This document shows positions 49,384 to 58,484 of a stretch of 64,000 nucleotides of DNA, one piece after another. Source of the DNA: Halobacteriales archaeon YIM A00010 (lineage in GTDB: Archaea; Halobacteriota; Halobacteria; Halobacteriales; Haloarculaceae); assembly GCA_025041175.1 (NCBI GenBank), contig JAKCFJ010000004.1, positions 310,001 through 374,000 of the forward strand. Direction: 5' to 3'. Numbering within the stretch: the stretch's first letter is position 1; every line of letters starts with the position of its first letter. The notes beneath the pieces were generated by a model. The model was not told where the DNA came from and did not search any database. It worked only from the letters and a program-made list of their open reading frames with translations. Both the position numbers and the translations under genes were made by a program.

Positions 49384-50544
49384 ATGCCACAGCCGAGTGC
49401 CACGGCGAGTCCGCCGACGGATGCGCTCGCTCAAGCCGGTGAGACACTGCAGACGCTCACCCCACGGACGCTTGCGACGTTGCTCATCGTTGTCGACGAG
49501 GATCCCCAAACACAGGGAGACATCGCTGAGATGATCGGGAGCGCGCGATCAACCGTCTCGAAGTACTTGCTTTCGCTCGAAGAGCTACCGCTTCCACTGG
49601 TTCTGAAGGGCCGACAGCGCTATGCCGGGACAGACGCCGGTCGAACGGTCGTCGGGTTGTTCGATGGGATGACCGAGCGGCTTGGCGTTGATCTGGAGAC
49701 GATCGACTGGCAGACGGACACGGAGGTAGAGCAGATTGCGGACTGTCTGACGCCGCTCTGTGACTCTCGAAGCCCAACCCCGATTTTCGTACTCGAGGCA
49801 CTTCGTGCCCGGGGTGGCGTCGTTGATCTCCTTGGAACCCCGCGGCCGGTTTCTGTAGAGGTGGTTGTCGACGATGTGGCTCGCCGACACAACGAACGAG
49901 GGGAGCGCACTACCACTGAGCAAGTTCGCACGATCCTACGTCGGTTTGAGGACGCCGATGCGATCGAGTTTGATGGTGAGGATTGTACGCTCATCGATAA
50001 AGGACAAGAACACGCCTGTCTGTTGCACCGAATCGTGAAGTTGCTGGAGGAACAGGCCGAAAGACAGGACGAACACGATGGTCAGAGAGGGAGCGATCAG
50101 TCAGAGGATGGGATCCAGACGGAACCACAGTCGTCGACTGCTACCACCGGCACTAGCAGGGTCGCTAATCAGGTTGACCCGCGACAGTTTACTGGGGGGA
50201 GCACACTGAGCACCGCGACGTCAAGCGATGATCAGACGATGCCGAGTATCATCCCAGCGTACTGGCTGATCACCGACACAGAAAGAGAGAACACGGCAAC
50301 ACAGCCAGTACCAGGGCTGCCGCTCACTACGATGACAACAGAGGAATTGGTCGAACGTGCTACTCACCTCCACGAAGAGTACGGCACTGACGGGACGTTG
50401 GTTCCGTATTGGACGTTACAGATGGGCGAGGAGCTCCATCCATTGGAAGAGGCGGAGCTGTCTCTCGATGCGGTGAATCCATGGACTCTGCTCACAGGGA
50501 CCTCCCAGCCGACTGATGACCGAGCAGAAGGCGATCAATCGTAG
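49384..50544 (+). CDS. large winged-helix regulator, copy 2
   Basis: 386 residues. The N-terminal winged helix is QTQGDIAEMIGSARSTVSKY then LLSLEELPLPLVLKGRQRYA and AGRTVVGLFDGMTERLGVDL. A second helical region (EVVVDDVARRHNERGERTTT, EQVRTILRRFEDADAIEFDG) and a C-terminal MPSIIPAYWLITDTEREN patch match the regulator at 16754 in order and sequence. A Ser/Thr/Gln-rich linker separates the parts. It is followed 23 bases later by the unknown gene at 50568, probably as one transcript, and copy B of the exported family lies just beyond. Confidence 0.75.
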   Translation: MPQPSATASPPTDALAQAGETLQTLTPRTLATLLIVVDEDPQTQGDIAEMIGSARSTVSKYLLSLEELPLPLVLKGRQRYAGTDAGRTVVGLFDGMTERLGVDLETIDWQTDTEVEQIADCLTPLCDSRSPTPIFVLEALRARGGVVDLLGTPRPVSVEVVVDDVARRHNERGERTTTEQVRTILRRFEDADAIEFDGEDCTLIDKGQEHACLLHRIVKLLEEQAERQDEHDGQRGSDQSEDGIQTEPQSSTATTGTSRVANQVDPRQFTGGSTLSTATSSDDQTMPSIIPAYWLITDTERENTATQPVPGLPLTTMTTEELVERATHLHEEYGTDGTLVPYWTLQMGEELHPLEEAELSLDAVNPWTLLTGTSQPTDDRAEGDQS

Positions 50545-50567
50545 GACTCCGTTATTACCAGTTATCC

Positions 50568-52022
50568 ATGCCGACCGACAATCGACGGGAGTCCCAGACC
50601 GTCACGATCGAACTGGATCCGGCGTTCGGAGCAGGGTTAACACAGGGCTACGGCGAACGGATGCAGTGGGTGAACGAGATTGGGGTATCAGAACAGCCGA
50701 TTTTCACGGCTGAAATTCCGCTTAAACCGATTGATTGGCTCCCCTCTGAACCAGCAGAAACGAGGGGACCACGACCATCATCGCCAGTCAGCCTTGAGCT
50801 TACGGTGTGCGGAGATGTTCAGATACATGGCGTTTCGGTTGATCCGTACACACGTACTGCCCTTACTGTCGGTGGCGAGATCGGCACGAGTGTGGATGCC
50901 CTATCTCGATCGATCCTCATCATTGATGAAGCCGCAGATGCGGTGTGGAACACGCTTCGGTCCTCCGTATCAGACGAGATGGAGGCATCAGCACCATACG
51001 GGAATCTCAGTTCATTGCTGCATAATGAGCCGGTGCTGAATACCACTCAGGCAGCGGAAGTCCTCACCACCAACATCGAGCGCCACGAACGCGAACATGT
51101 TCGATGTCTCATCGACCCGGAAACGGCGCTGTGGCACGAACTTGAGCTGTTCTGGCGTTCAGTACTCCTCGGAGCGAATTCCCGAACGTGGTACGATGAA
51201 GAATTCCTGACCCGGTTTGTTACGCTCTTTACAACGCCGAGCCGCTTCACGGTTGAGGCCTTGGCGATGGCAACCGAGGAATACACGATGGCTGATCCAG
51301 CCCTCCAGCAACTGCTTGAAGCATCTGTAGCAGCCCAGCGCGGAGCTGAAGAAGAACTCATGCGGTGTTTCGACCGTCATGGAATCGATAGCGAAACCCT
51401 GTCGGAATTGCTTCGGACGCCTGTTGGTGAGACGTTTTGTGATCTCTGGGTTGCATACATCGTTGATACACTCCGATCGGGGGTCCCCCCAAAAACGATC
51501 GATCCAGCTGGCTTTCGGGAGCGTGTGTCTGGAGGAGCCGCTCCCGAAATGATCGCTCTTCCAGCAGAGTCTCGCCGCGAGTTCCTTGACTTTGTCTACG
51601 ACCGCTGTTTCGGTCCCGTTTTTGAAGTGGTCCGGCTACGGTCCAGCGAGACGGGCTACGTCCTCGAACGGACATGGCACTCGATGAACCCGACCGTCTC
51701 GAACGACGACAGCCTCCTTGCGGTGCGACGGGCCTTGTTCCGTCGGCAGTTCCTCTCTCGATTCAGTACCAACGGCGGGCTTGCTGAACAACTTGCAGCT
51801 CGCACAGAAGCTGTCGAGCGCGTCATCCAAGGTGCATCGCTTGATGAGGTGTCGTTGTTCGATCAGCCAGGACCGGACACGACACAGCTCAGCGGTCACT
51901 TAACGGACGCGGAAACGGCCGCCTGTCAGGCGCTTCTTGGTCCCCAAGCGACGACCGAGGAGCTTAGGAGGTGGTTGAACGACCCGACATACGCACTCAA
52001 TGACTCGCGTCGCCACCACTAG
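50568..52022 (+). CDS. 484-residue protein of unknown function
   Basis: Starts MPTDNRRESQTVTIELDPAF. No signal peptide or membrane helix. A beta-rich head (FTAEIPLKPIDWLPSEPAET, SPVSLELTVCGDVQIHGVSV) is followed by a helical body (ALWHELELFWRSVLLGANSR, PALQQLLEASVAAQRGAEEE, FLDFVYDRCFGPVFEVVRLR). I do not recognise the family. Its position between the regulator (49384) and the exported protein B (52206) suggests that it belongs to that module. No catalytic motif is apparent. Confidence 0.7.
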   Translation: MPTDNRRESQTVTIELDPAFGAGLTQGYGERMQWVNEIGVSEQPIFTAEIPLKPIDWLPSEPAETRGPRPSSPVSLELTVCGDVQIHGVSVDPYTRTALTVGGEIGTSVDALSRSILIIDEAADAVWNTLRSSVSDEMEASAPYGNLSSLLHNEPVLNTTQAAEVLTTNIERHEREHVRCLIDPETALWHELELFWRSVLLGANSRTWYDEEFLTRFVTLFTTPSRFTVEALAMATEEYTMADPALQQLLEASVAAQRGAEEELMRCFDRHGIDSETLSELLRTPVGETFCDLWVAYIVDTLRSGVPPKTIDPAGFRERVSGGAAPEMIALPAESRREFLDFVYDRCFGPVFEVVRLRSSETGYVLERTWHSMNPTVSNDDSLLAVRRALFRRQFLSRFSTNGGLAEQLAARTEAVERVIQGASLDEVSLFDQPGPDTTQLSGHLTDAETAACQALLGPQATTEELRRWLNDPTYALNDSRRHH

Positions 52023-52039
52023 ATCTCCTCGGTCCGTTC

Positions 52040-52170
52040 GGGACTACGCTCGGAGGTTCTAACTCCGACCGTGGTGGTGGACTGTAAACCTGCAAACACC
52101 CAACTCAGCGTATTTGCGGTGCGGGCGTGGGAAGCTCATGACGTTAGTCATGGGAAAATGTCACAGACTA
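52040..52170 (+). pseudogene. TnpB tail and IS605-type end, scar
   Basis: The plus strand reads TPTVVVDCKPANTQ, like the last residues of haloarchaeal TnpB proteins (V-x-C-K-P), then a small hairpin CATGAC-GTTA-GTCATG (52137-52152) and ATGTCAC. Only this 3' end survives. The call rests on short similarity. Confidence 0.4.
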
Positions 52171-52205
52171 ATGGCTGGGCTCGGAAACAGCGCACAATCA
52201 GAAGA

Positions 52206-53750
52206 TCACCGAGCGCGATGGGATGCTTCGTACCAATCGGACTGATCCTCCCACGCTGCCTTCCGTCGACGGATCGCTATCAATTGCTTCTCGTCAACGG
52301 ATCGTGGGGTAAGCCCTGCGAGCATCTGGTTACGTCGGTGATTGATGGTCGTACGATCAGCATCACGCGTGGAAGGACCGCTCATGACACACGATCCAAC
52401 GAGTGCTGCGGCATGGGACACTTCGTCTCCCTCAACGAGTTCCCGAAGCTCACGTGAATACTGTGACTGGCGCACTGCGTACTCAGTGAGTGCTGTACGT
52501 GCATCGCGCTGGGTCTGCTCAGCCGCGATCGGAGCGTGTTCCGCAAGCCACTCGGTCTCGTACTGGAGTTTTCCGTTCGGTCCGTTTGATTCCGATTGAG
52601 TGCGAAGGGCGTCGATCACGTGGTCCGTCTCCTCGACAAGCGTCTCCCTGGAAATCTCGTAGCGTAGTTCCGCTCGTATCCGTTCTATGTCAAACAGCTC
52701 GTGGTATCGTGGAACCGCGATCGTTGGAGCGAAAAAGAGCCAATCGTCATGCTGGACGCCCGCAACGTCAACTGCGATCTCACCGATCGTATCGAACAGC
52801 GTGCGAGTCGAGGCAAGTCCAGAGAGCGGTAGCTCGAGGAGGTGCTGAGTGGGATCCAATCGAGTGATGTACGACGTATCGACAGTCGTGGTATGTGCGC
52901 CGTGGTCGGGAAGGATCGACGACCGATCGGCATGAGCGTCGGTGGATCCACCGAAAATGTGTGTTTCACCTTCTCCGATTACACCCTGTACGTCGAGCTG
53001 CAGCGTCTCATCGGCGTACCGACGAACGTGAAGGGCAGCGAGATACTGATTGAGGATCTGTTCATTCCACGCCACGGGGTCGTGACGATCACGTTCTAAA
53101 TCGTCGCGCCGCGATTGCTCAGTGCGCCGGCCATCGGTGAACACCTGGAGATCCTGGCCGATCCCCGATCGGAACGACTCCTGGTAGCTCCCACGTTGGT
53201 AGTCGATCCGTCCTTCAGCTGCGCCAACGGCCGCGCGACGGTGGACAGCTCGTGGAACGTCCGCTAGCAGGGCGTTGTTCCGTCGGAGAACCTCCTGCTG
53301 CGTGGCGGTTGGATAGAACTTTGCATAGTCGAGGAATCGAACCACTCCCAGTCGGTAGAGCTGCTGATACGCCAGTGTGAACTGTAGATTCCACGGCGAA
53401 TCAGGCTCGGTCAGCGCGATCGACTGAAGCCGGTCGTAGTCATGGATATCCAGAAGAATGACTGGCAGCGGGCCAGAGGAAACCGTCAGTAGATACGGGA
53501 GATTGGCGAGTAACGACGCAGTTGATGCGCCAGGGAGTGCGACATACGCTGGTCGTTGGGACTGTCGAACGGAAGAGGAGGATGATTGTTGGGTCATCGG
53601 TGTTGGCGCGCCTAACGTGGATGCTGTCTCGTGATGGTCACTGCTGACCACGCGACTGAGCCCAAGTGCCAGCGTGCCACTGATCGTTGAGAGCAGCTGG
53701 CGACGGGAAACGCCCCTGTCTGGAGTCCCTGGCTCGTGGGTCGGGGGCAT
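52206..53750 (-). CDS. exported ~500-residue family, copy B
   Basis: 514 residues with a Tat signal, GVSRRQLLSTISGTLALGLS. The family blocks are present: PVILLDIHDYDRLQSIALTE, LDYAKFYPTATQQEVLRRNN, YQRGSYQESFRSGIGQDLQV, AWNEQILNQYLAALHVR, IAVDVAGVQHDDWLFFAPTI and the C-terminal DWYEASHRAR. The Thr/Ser-rich segment after the signal suggests a flexible tether. Copies B, C and D lie on the same strand within 8 kb, separated by metabolic genes. Function unknown; export and the set of conserved aromatic and acidic motifs argue for an extracellular enzyme or binding protein. Confidence 0.8.
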   Translation of the reverse strand: MPPTHEPGTPDRGVSRRQLLSTISGTLALGLSRVVSSDHHETASTLGAPTPMTQQSSSSSVRQSQRPAYVALPGASTASLLANLPYLLTVSSGPLPVILLDIHDYDRLQSIALTEPDSPWNLQFTLAYQQLYRLGVVRFLDYAKFYPTATQQEVLRRNNALLADVPRAVHRRAAVGAAEGRIDYQRGSYQESFRSGIGQDLQVFTDGRRTEQSRRDDLERDRHDPVAWNEQILNQYLAALHVRRYADETLQLDVQGVIGEGETHIFGGSTDAHADRSSILPDHGAHTTTVDTSYITRLDPTQHLLELPLSGLASTRTLFDTIGEIAVDVAGVQHDDWLFFAPTIAVPRYHELFDIERIRAELRYEISRETLVEETDHVIDALRTQSESNGPNGKLQYETEWLAEHAPIAAEQTQRDARTALTEYAVRQSQYSRELRELVEGDEVSHAAALVGSCVMSGPSTRDADRTTINHRRNQMLAGLTPRSVDEKQLIAIRRRKAAWEDQSDWYEASHRAR

Positions 53751-53816
53751 TTGTGCTCAACTACGTGATGATATCACATTATGTTGTTGCCAATAGCAAC
53801 TACAATTACAGTTTGT

Positions 53817-55193
53817 TCATGAACGCATCTCTTCGAGCCCGTGGCGCATGATGCGGCCGTCGAGCTGTGAGACAATGCCCTGGGCCTGCGCATAGGCGAT
53901 GAGGGTTTCGTACTGACGGCCATAAGAGGGTAACTCCGGGGAAACAGTCACTTCGTGCGACCGAAGGAGGTTCTCCGGTGCAGCGACGCTGTAGGTGGCT
54001 GTCGGGTCGATCGGTTCACCACCAACTGTCGCCCCAGTCAGCACTCGCTCGTTGTAATCGAACGTCACCGTGCCACCGCTCAGATGGAGGTGCCAGAACT
54101 CCGGATAGGTTGGATAGATGCGGTCACCGCCGCTAGCAATGATATCGCGGAGTGTTGCTCCAGAGATCTCGGTCCGAACCACCGACATATCGAAGGGAAG
54201 GAGGCGGATGAGATCACCGACGGTTATCGTATCCTGAAGAGTTACCCCTTGAATCCCAGCACTGTGTTGGAGAGCCACCGTCGCGTCGCTCACCCACCGA
54301 TAGGCGTCGGTGATGAAGTTCCCGAGACGAGATTCTCCCTGAAACAGCGTTTCTACTGAACAGATAATCGGTGTCTCGACGGTTGCGACGATCTGATCCA
54401 ACCCCTTATTCGTACAGAAGTCACGGTACTGCCGTTCGACGGACCGATCGACCGGTGCATTGGCGATCGAATGAAGGGTAGCCGTCCACGCTCCATCGTA
54501 GACTACCTCGCTCAGATCTACGCCTTTACCGGAGGTCCGCACCACGAGCGTATCATTGATCCAATCGGTCCGAGGATGATCGTCCAGATCTCCGCCGAGG
54601 ATCACGTCGACATCCACTGCTCGGGCGAGATCGATCTCGTCGTTGTGTCCATCCCGTTCGCCGAGATGCGATACACACAGAATGTGGTCGGCGTTGCGGT
54701 CCCCGAGTGTCTCGACGGCTTCGGTGGCTGCCGGAATTGGGTTGGTGAACGACACCGATTGCGCTCCGGGCGATCGGGTGTCCGTCTTGGGATTGGCTAG
54801 CCCGAACAGACCGATCCGATGGCCGCCCCGCTCAAGGATCGTCCAAGGAACGATGCCGCCGTCAGCACCAAACCGTTCTCCACTGTCGAACGCGTTTGCA
54901 CAGAGCCACGTCTGGGGGGTATTGCGAATCACCGATAGGAGCGTCTCCCAGCCGTAATCGAAGTCGTGGTTGCCCAGCGTCTCAACGGCTGCATCCACGG
55001 CCTTGAAGAATGGAAGCGTGTGCTGGCACTTCGTCGTCAACGCAAGCGCTCCCGGTGCAATATTGTCTCCTGCCCCGATGACCACTGTCTGCTCGTCCTG
55101 CAGTCTTGTGATTACCCCAGCCACCTGTCCAATGTGCTCGGGATCGTCGTACGTGTCCTCAAGATCCGCGTAGTGGAGCAGACGAAGCACCAT
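53817..55193 (-). CDS. 5'-nucleotidase (UshA)-like protein with altered metal motifs
   Basis: 458 residues in the two-domain UshA fold: an N-terminal metallophosphoesterase and a C-terminal substrate domain (HSAGIQGVTLQDTITVGDLI, LPFDMSVVRTEISGATLRDI). Usual motifs are partly changed: the D-x-H of motif 1 is LLHYADLEDTYDD, GNHDFDYG is intact, and the late G-H-x-H is GGDLDDHP. Two metal ligands therefore seem to be lost, so it may bind one metal or be catalytically weak. No signal peptide is seen, so it should act inside the cell. It follows copy B on the same strand after 66 bases. Confidence 0.75.
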   Translation of the reverse strand: MVLRLLHYADLEDTYDDPEHIGQVAGVITRLQDEQTVVIGAGDNIAPGALALTTKCQHTLPFFKAVDAAVETLGNHDFDYGWETLLSVIRNTPQTWLCANAFDSGERFGADGGIVPWTILERGGHRIGLFGLANPKTDTRSPGAQSVSFTNPIPAATEAVETLGDRNADHILCVSHLGERDGHNDEIDLARAVDVDVILGGDLDDHPRTDWINDTLVVRTSGKGVDLSEVVYDGAWTATLHSIANAPVDRSVERQYRDFCTNKGLDQIVATVETPIICSVETLFQGESRLGNFITDAYRWVSDATVALQHSAGIQGVTLQDTITVGDLIRLLPFDMSVVRTEISGATLRDIIASGGDRIYPTYPEFWHLHLSGGTVTFDYNERVLTGATVGGEPIDPTATYSVAAPENLLRSHEVTVSPELPSYGRQYETLIAYAQAQGIVSQLDGRIMRHGLEEMRS

Positions 55194-55337
55194 CCTATCT
55201 GTGTGAATTAGGATACCCTGGTTTAATCTACCACGATTCGTTCACGCGACGTTGTTTTCTCTATTTTATTTTCAATATTGTTCTGATATATTCCGTGAAG
55301 AACGACCTATTAGGCAATGGAATATATGGTAAATTGC

Positions 55338-56183
55338 ATGGAAACGTATACACTGGCTGGTCGAACGGCGATTGTGACAGGTGCTTCTCGGGGCATCGGG
55401 AAAGTGATTGCTCAGCTGTTCGCCGCGGAAGGAGCCGCGACAGTAATGTGCTCGCGTTCGACTGAGAGTATCGAGGCCGCTGCCGAGGACATCGAGCAGT
55501 CCCTTGCTGTTGACGGTCCTGGCAAGGTCCATCCAGTCGAGTGCGACGTCACGGATGAGGAAGACGTTCGGGCGTTAGTAGACGCCACGCTCGAGGCGTT
55601 CGACGGGGTGGATATCCTCATCAACAACGCCGGTGGCTCGTTCGGGGAGGATGGGAAGATACACACCGTGAACTCAGACACATGGGAGAAAAGTCTCGGG
55701 GTGAATCTGACCGGGCCGTTTCTCTGCTCGCGCGAGGTCATTCCTCCGATGGCACAAGGAGGCGGTGGATCGATCGTCCACGTGAGCACCGCCAACGCCC
55801 TCACTGGGATCGGTGCGGGCGCCTATTCTGCCGTGAAATCCGGGTTGTACGCGCTGTCCCGCATGATTGCTGTCCATTACGGTCCCCACGACATCAGATC
55901 GAACGTCGTCTCGCTCGGGACGATCATGACCGAACAGCGCCAGAAACGGATGGCCAACCCACCAACAGACACCCACCAGGAACTGCTCGATGAGTACCCG
56001 CTCGGGCGCTTTGGCTGGCCCGACGAGGTCGCCGACACCGTCCTGTTTTTGGCCGCCCCGCGCAGTTCGTTCGTGACTGGCGTGGATATCCCCGTCGACG
56101 GCGGCCTCACGGCTGGACTCAGCCAACAGTTCCACCGGCCAGTTGCAAACGTTGAGGAACTCCCCCAGCGAAGCCATCAGTAG
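55338..56183 (+). CDS. short-chain dehydrogenase/reductase
   Basis: 281 residues from METYTLAGRTAIVTGASRGI at 55338. The NAD(P)-binding T-G-x-x-x-G-x-G, the N-N-A-G motif, the catalytic Ser (IVHVSTANALTGIG) and Y-S-A-V-K are all intact. WPDEVADTVLFLAAPRSSFV and TGVDIPVDGG are typical C-terminal features of 3-oxoacyl-ACP reductase/glucose-dehydrogenase-like members. Substrate cannot be inferred. It faces copy C, with 59 bases between the ends. Confidence 0.9.
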   Translation: METYTLAGRTAIVTGASRGIGKVIAQLFAAEGAATVMCSRSTESIEAAAEDIEQSLAVDGPGKVHPVECDVTDEEDVRALVDATLEAFDGVDILINNAGGSFGEDGKIHTVNSDTWEKSLGVNLTGPFLCSREVIPPMAQGGGGSIVHVSTANALTGIGAGAYSAVKSGLYALSRMIAVHYGPHDIRSNVVSLGTIMTEQRQKRMANPPTDTHQELLDEYPLGRFGWPDEVADTVLFLAAPRSSFVTGVDIPVDGGLTAGLSQQFHRPVANVEELPQRSHQ

Positions 56184-56241
56184 GGAGACCACCTCTCTGC
56201 AGCCCATCTCAGGGTCATATCTGTAAGACGAGCAGAATACC

Positions 56242-57591
56242 TCACCGCATGCGATCGGGTGCTTCATACCAATCGGTGTGCTCGTCCCATGTCTGTGCAC
56301 TGCGTTCCTGGCGAAACGGTTCAATCTCCTGCCCATCCATCGACGGCGGAGCAATTCGGTCGATGAATTCTCGCGCTCGCCAGGAGATATCTGTGTCCTG
56401 ATACCGAACAACCGGATTGCTCGCCATACTGGCCCCGAGGAAGATCGCCGCCTGAGACAGCTCCTCACGTTCGGTGAGGGTCCGTAGCTCGCGTGAATAG
56501 TTCGACAGACTGAGCGCATACCCAACCATATCGGTGAGAGGGTGTCTCTCAATGCCGATATCGAACAATTCAGTCTGTTCTGTAATCCAGTCGGCGTGGT
56601 ATTGGAGCTTCGTCGGCAAGAGGGTGTGATCATCTCCGTGTTCGAGTGTATTGAGTACGACCTCCGTCTCTGCAGCGAGCTGATCACTCTCTCCGCGTCG
56701 GATCTCGCGTTGAATCTGGTCGAAGTTCTCGAAGAGATCGTAGTACTGGGGCAGGGCAAACGACGGACCGAGCACGATCCAGTCATCGTGTTGGACCCCA
56801 GTGATGTCGACAGCAATCTCGCCGATGGCATTGAGTGCTGTGCGGGTTTGAGAGGCCAACGAGGGTGTGAGTCCGGCGATCCGTGTGGAGGGATTCAGAT
56901 CATCCAGATGGGAGGCGACGTCGTCAGTAGCGGGTGATCCACTCGCGGTGTGGTGCTGACTCGCATCAAGAAAATCACAGAGGATGCTGTGCTCGGAGCC
57001 AGCAACGACTCGGTCAACATCACAATCGAACGCGTCGTCGGCCGCTTCTCGAACCGCAAGCGCTGCGACCGCTTTGTTGAGGAGTTTCTCGTTCCATTGG
57101 ACCGGATCACCAGTTTCCCGTTCGATATCCTGCTTGAGATCTTGCTCTTGCTGTCGGAGATCGGTGAACGCGTCTACGTCCTCTCCAAGACCTGCACGAA
57201 ACGATTCCTGGTAGGTTCCCCGAGCGTATCCTGTCCACGCCTCGATTCCTGCGCGGGCTGCCTGCTGGTGGGTCTCTTCGGAGAGACTCTCCAGCAAGAC
57301 CTGATTCTGGCGGAGATACTGCTGTTGGGCATCGTTCGAGTAGAACTCTGCGTAGTCGATGAGATGGACGATTCCTTGCCGACGGAGTTCATCGAACGCC
57401 ATCACGAGAGAGTGGTCTTTCTGGTCGCCCCTCTCTCCCATCGCTCGGACCCGGAGCCGCTTGTAATCGTACGCATCCATGAGAATAGCTGGATAAGAGC
57501 TATTCGAAACATGTGTTAAACACGGAATATTGAGAAGGATCGATGTGAGCGATGCCCCTGGTCGGATACAGAACGCAGATCTGCTCGGCAT
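56242..57591 (-). CDS. exported-family copy C, without a Tat signal
   Basis: 449 residues from MPSRSAFCIRPGASLTSILL at 57591. All family blocks are present (PAILMDAYDYKRLRVRAMGE, LIDYAEFYSNDAQQQYLRQN, YARGTYQESFRAGLGEDVDA, QWNEKLLNKAVAALAVREAA, IAVDITGVQHDDWIVLGPSF, C-terminal DWYEAPDRMR), but there is no arginine-pair signal, unlike A, B and D. A longer frame from 57648 adds a hydrophobic stretch that could act as a weak signal. Whether C is cytoplasmic or has lost its export signal is open. Its conserved blocks show that the family core does not depend on export. Confidence 0.75.
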   Translation of the reverse strand: MPSRSAFCIRPGASLTSILLNIPCLTHVSNSSYPAILMDAYDYKRLRVRAMGERGDQKDHSLVMAFDELRRQGIVHLIDYAEFYSNDAQQQYLRQNQVLLESLSEETHQQAARAGIEAWTGYARGTYQESFRAGLGEDVDAFTDLRQQEQDLKQDIERETGDPVQWNEKLLNKAVAALAVREAADDAFDCDVDRVVAGSEHSILCDFLDASQHHTASGSPATDDVASHLDDLNPSTRIAGLTPSLASQTRTALNAIGEIAVDITGVQHDDWIVLGPSFALPQYYDLFENFDQIQREIRRGESDQLAAETEVVLNTLEHGDDHTLLPTKLQYHADWITEQTELFDIGIERHPLTDMVGYALSLSNYSRELRTLTEREELSQAAIFLGASMASNPVVRYQDTDISWRAREFIDRIAPPSMDGQEIEPFRQERSAQTWDEHTDWYEAPDRMR

Positions 57592-57744
57592 TGGAAGTAC
57601 AATATCGATGTGAGGTGTGATAACTGTTAGTACTATATTCCAACGCAATCAGACAAGGACAATTCGATGAGAGAATATCTAGACACGCCTACAGAAGTAG
57701 TAAATCAGGTGCAATCTCTTACTCCGGGAGAGACCAGCGGGTCT

Positions 57745-57752
57745 TTTTATAG
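57745..57752 (+). promoter_or_regulatory. TATA box of the methyltransferase gene
   Basis: TTTATAGA in an AT-rich run lies about 27 bases before the ATG at 57775. This fixes the start of the next gene and rules out the longer frame from 57667. Confidence 0.6.
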
Positions 57753-57774
57753 ATATAAATCGTCTGTAAATCAC

Positions 57775-58437
57775 ATGCAGTCGATTGTTTCGGAGGACAT
57801 CGTTCAGTTCGCTCGTACCGTTGGACCAGCCACTGACAGCGTTATCGAGGAGATGGACGCCTACGCGGATGAGATCGACTTTCCGACCGTAGGATCCGAG
57901 GTCGGCGGATGGCTCGCTCTCCTCACTCGGATCAGCGGCGCTGAGTCGGTGTTCGAATTCGGATCGGGTTTTGGCTACTCGGCGTACTGGTTCGCGCGTT
58001 CGCTGCCCGATGATGGCGAACTCGTGCTCACCGATCTCGATCCAGAGAAGCTTGATCGTGCCCGCAAGTATCTGGACCGCGGTGGGTATCTCGATCAAGT
58101 GACGCTCGAAGCAGGCGATGCGATCGAGACGGTCGAGCACTACGATGGCCCGTTCGACATCGTCCTCATCGACAACGAAAAAGACCGCTACTGCGAGGCG
58201 TTCGAGGCGGTGCGAGAGAAAGTCCCATCCGGTGGGCTAATCATCACGGACAACGCCATGATGTCCAGCTACGTCTACTTCGAGGATCTCCTCGCGCTCG
58301 CCACGGGCCAGGAGGTCGATACGCACGAGAACACCCGTGGTGTCTCTGAGTACCTCGAAACGGTAACGAATGATCCGGCGTTCGAGACGGTGGTTCTCCC
58401 GCTCGGAGAAGGGGTTGCAGTGAGTCACAAGCAGTAG
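57775..58437 (+). CDS. SAM-dependent O-methyltransferase
   Basis: 220 residues from MQSIVSEDIVQFARTVGPAT. The class I methyltransferase motif is VFEFGSGFGYSAYWFARSLP; LVLTDLDPEKLDRARKYLDR and PFDIVLIDNEKDRYCEAFEA follow, then VPSGGLIITDNAMMSSYVYF. This is the O-methyltransferase family 3 (COMT-like) pattern, whose members methylate catechols or similar small molecules. A 36-residue longer frame exists but includes the TATA box, so I reject it. It lies between copies C and D on the opposite strand. Confidence 0.88.
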   Translation: MQSIVSEDIVQFARTVGPATDSVIEEMDAYADEIDFPTVGSEVGGWLALLTRISGAESVFEFGSGFGYSAYWFARSLPDDGELVLTDLDPEKLDRARKYLDRGGYLDQVTLEAGDAIETVEHYDGPFDIVLIDNEKDRYCEAFEAVREKVPSGGLIITDNAMMSSYVYFEDLLALATGQEVDTHENTRGVSEYLETVTNDPAFETVVLPLGEGVAVSHKQ

Positions 58438-58484
58438 ACAGTCCTCAGGATGTTTGATGAGGGGTGGCAGAAGGGTACACACGA

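Noticed and set aside
57667-57774. A longer methyltransferase starting at 57667
   Set aside because: The added part contains the TATA box; the ATG at 57775 matches the leaderless spacing and the family's usual start.
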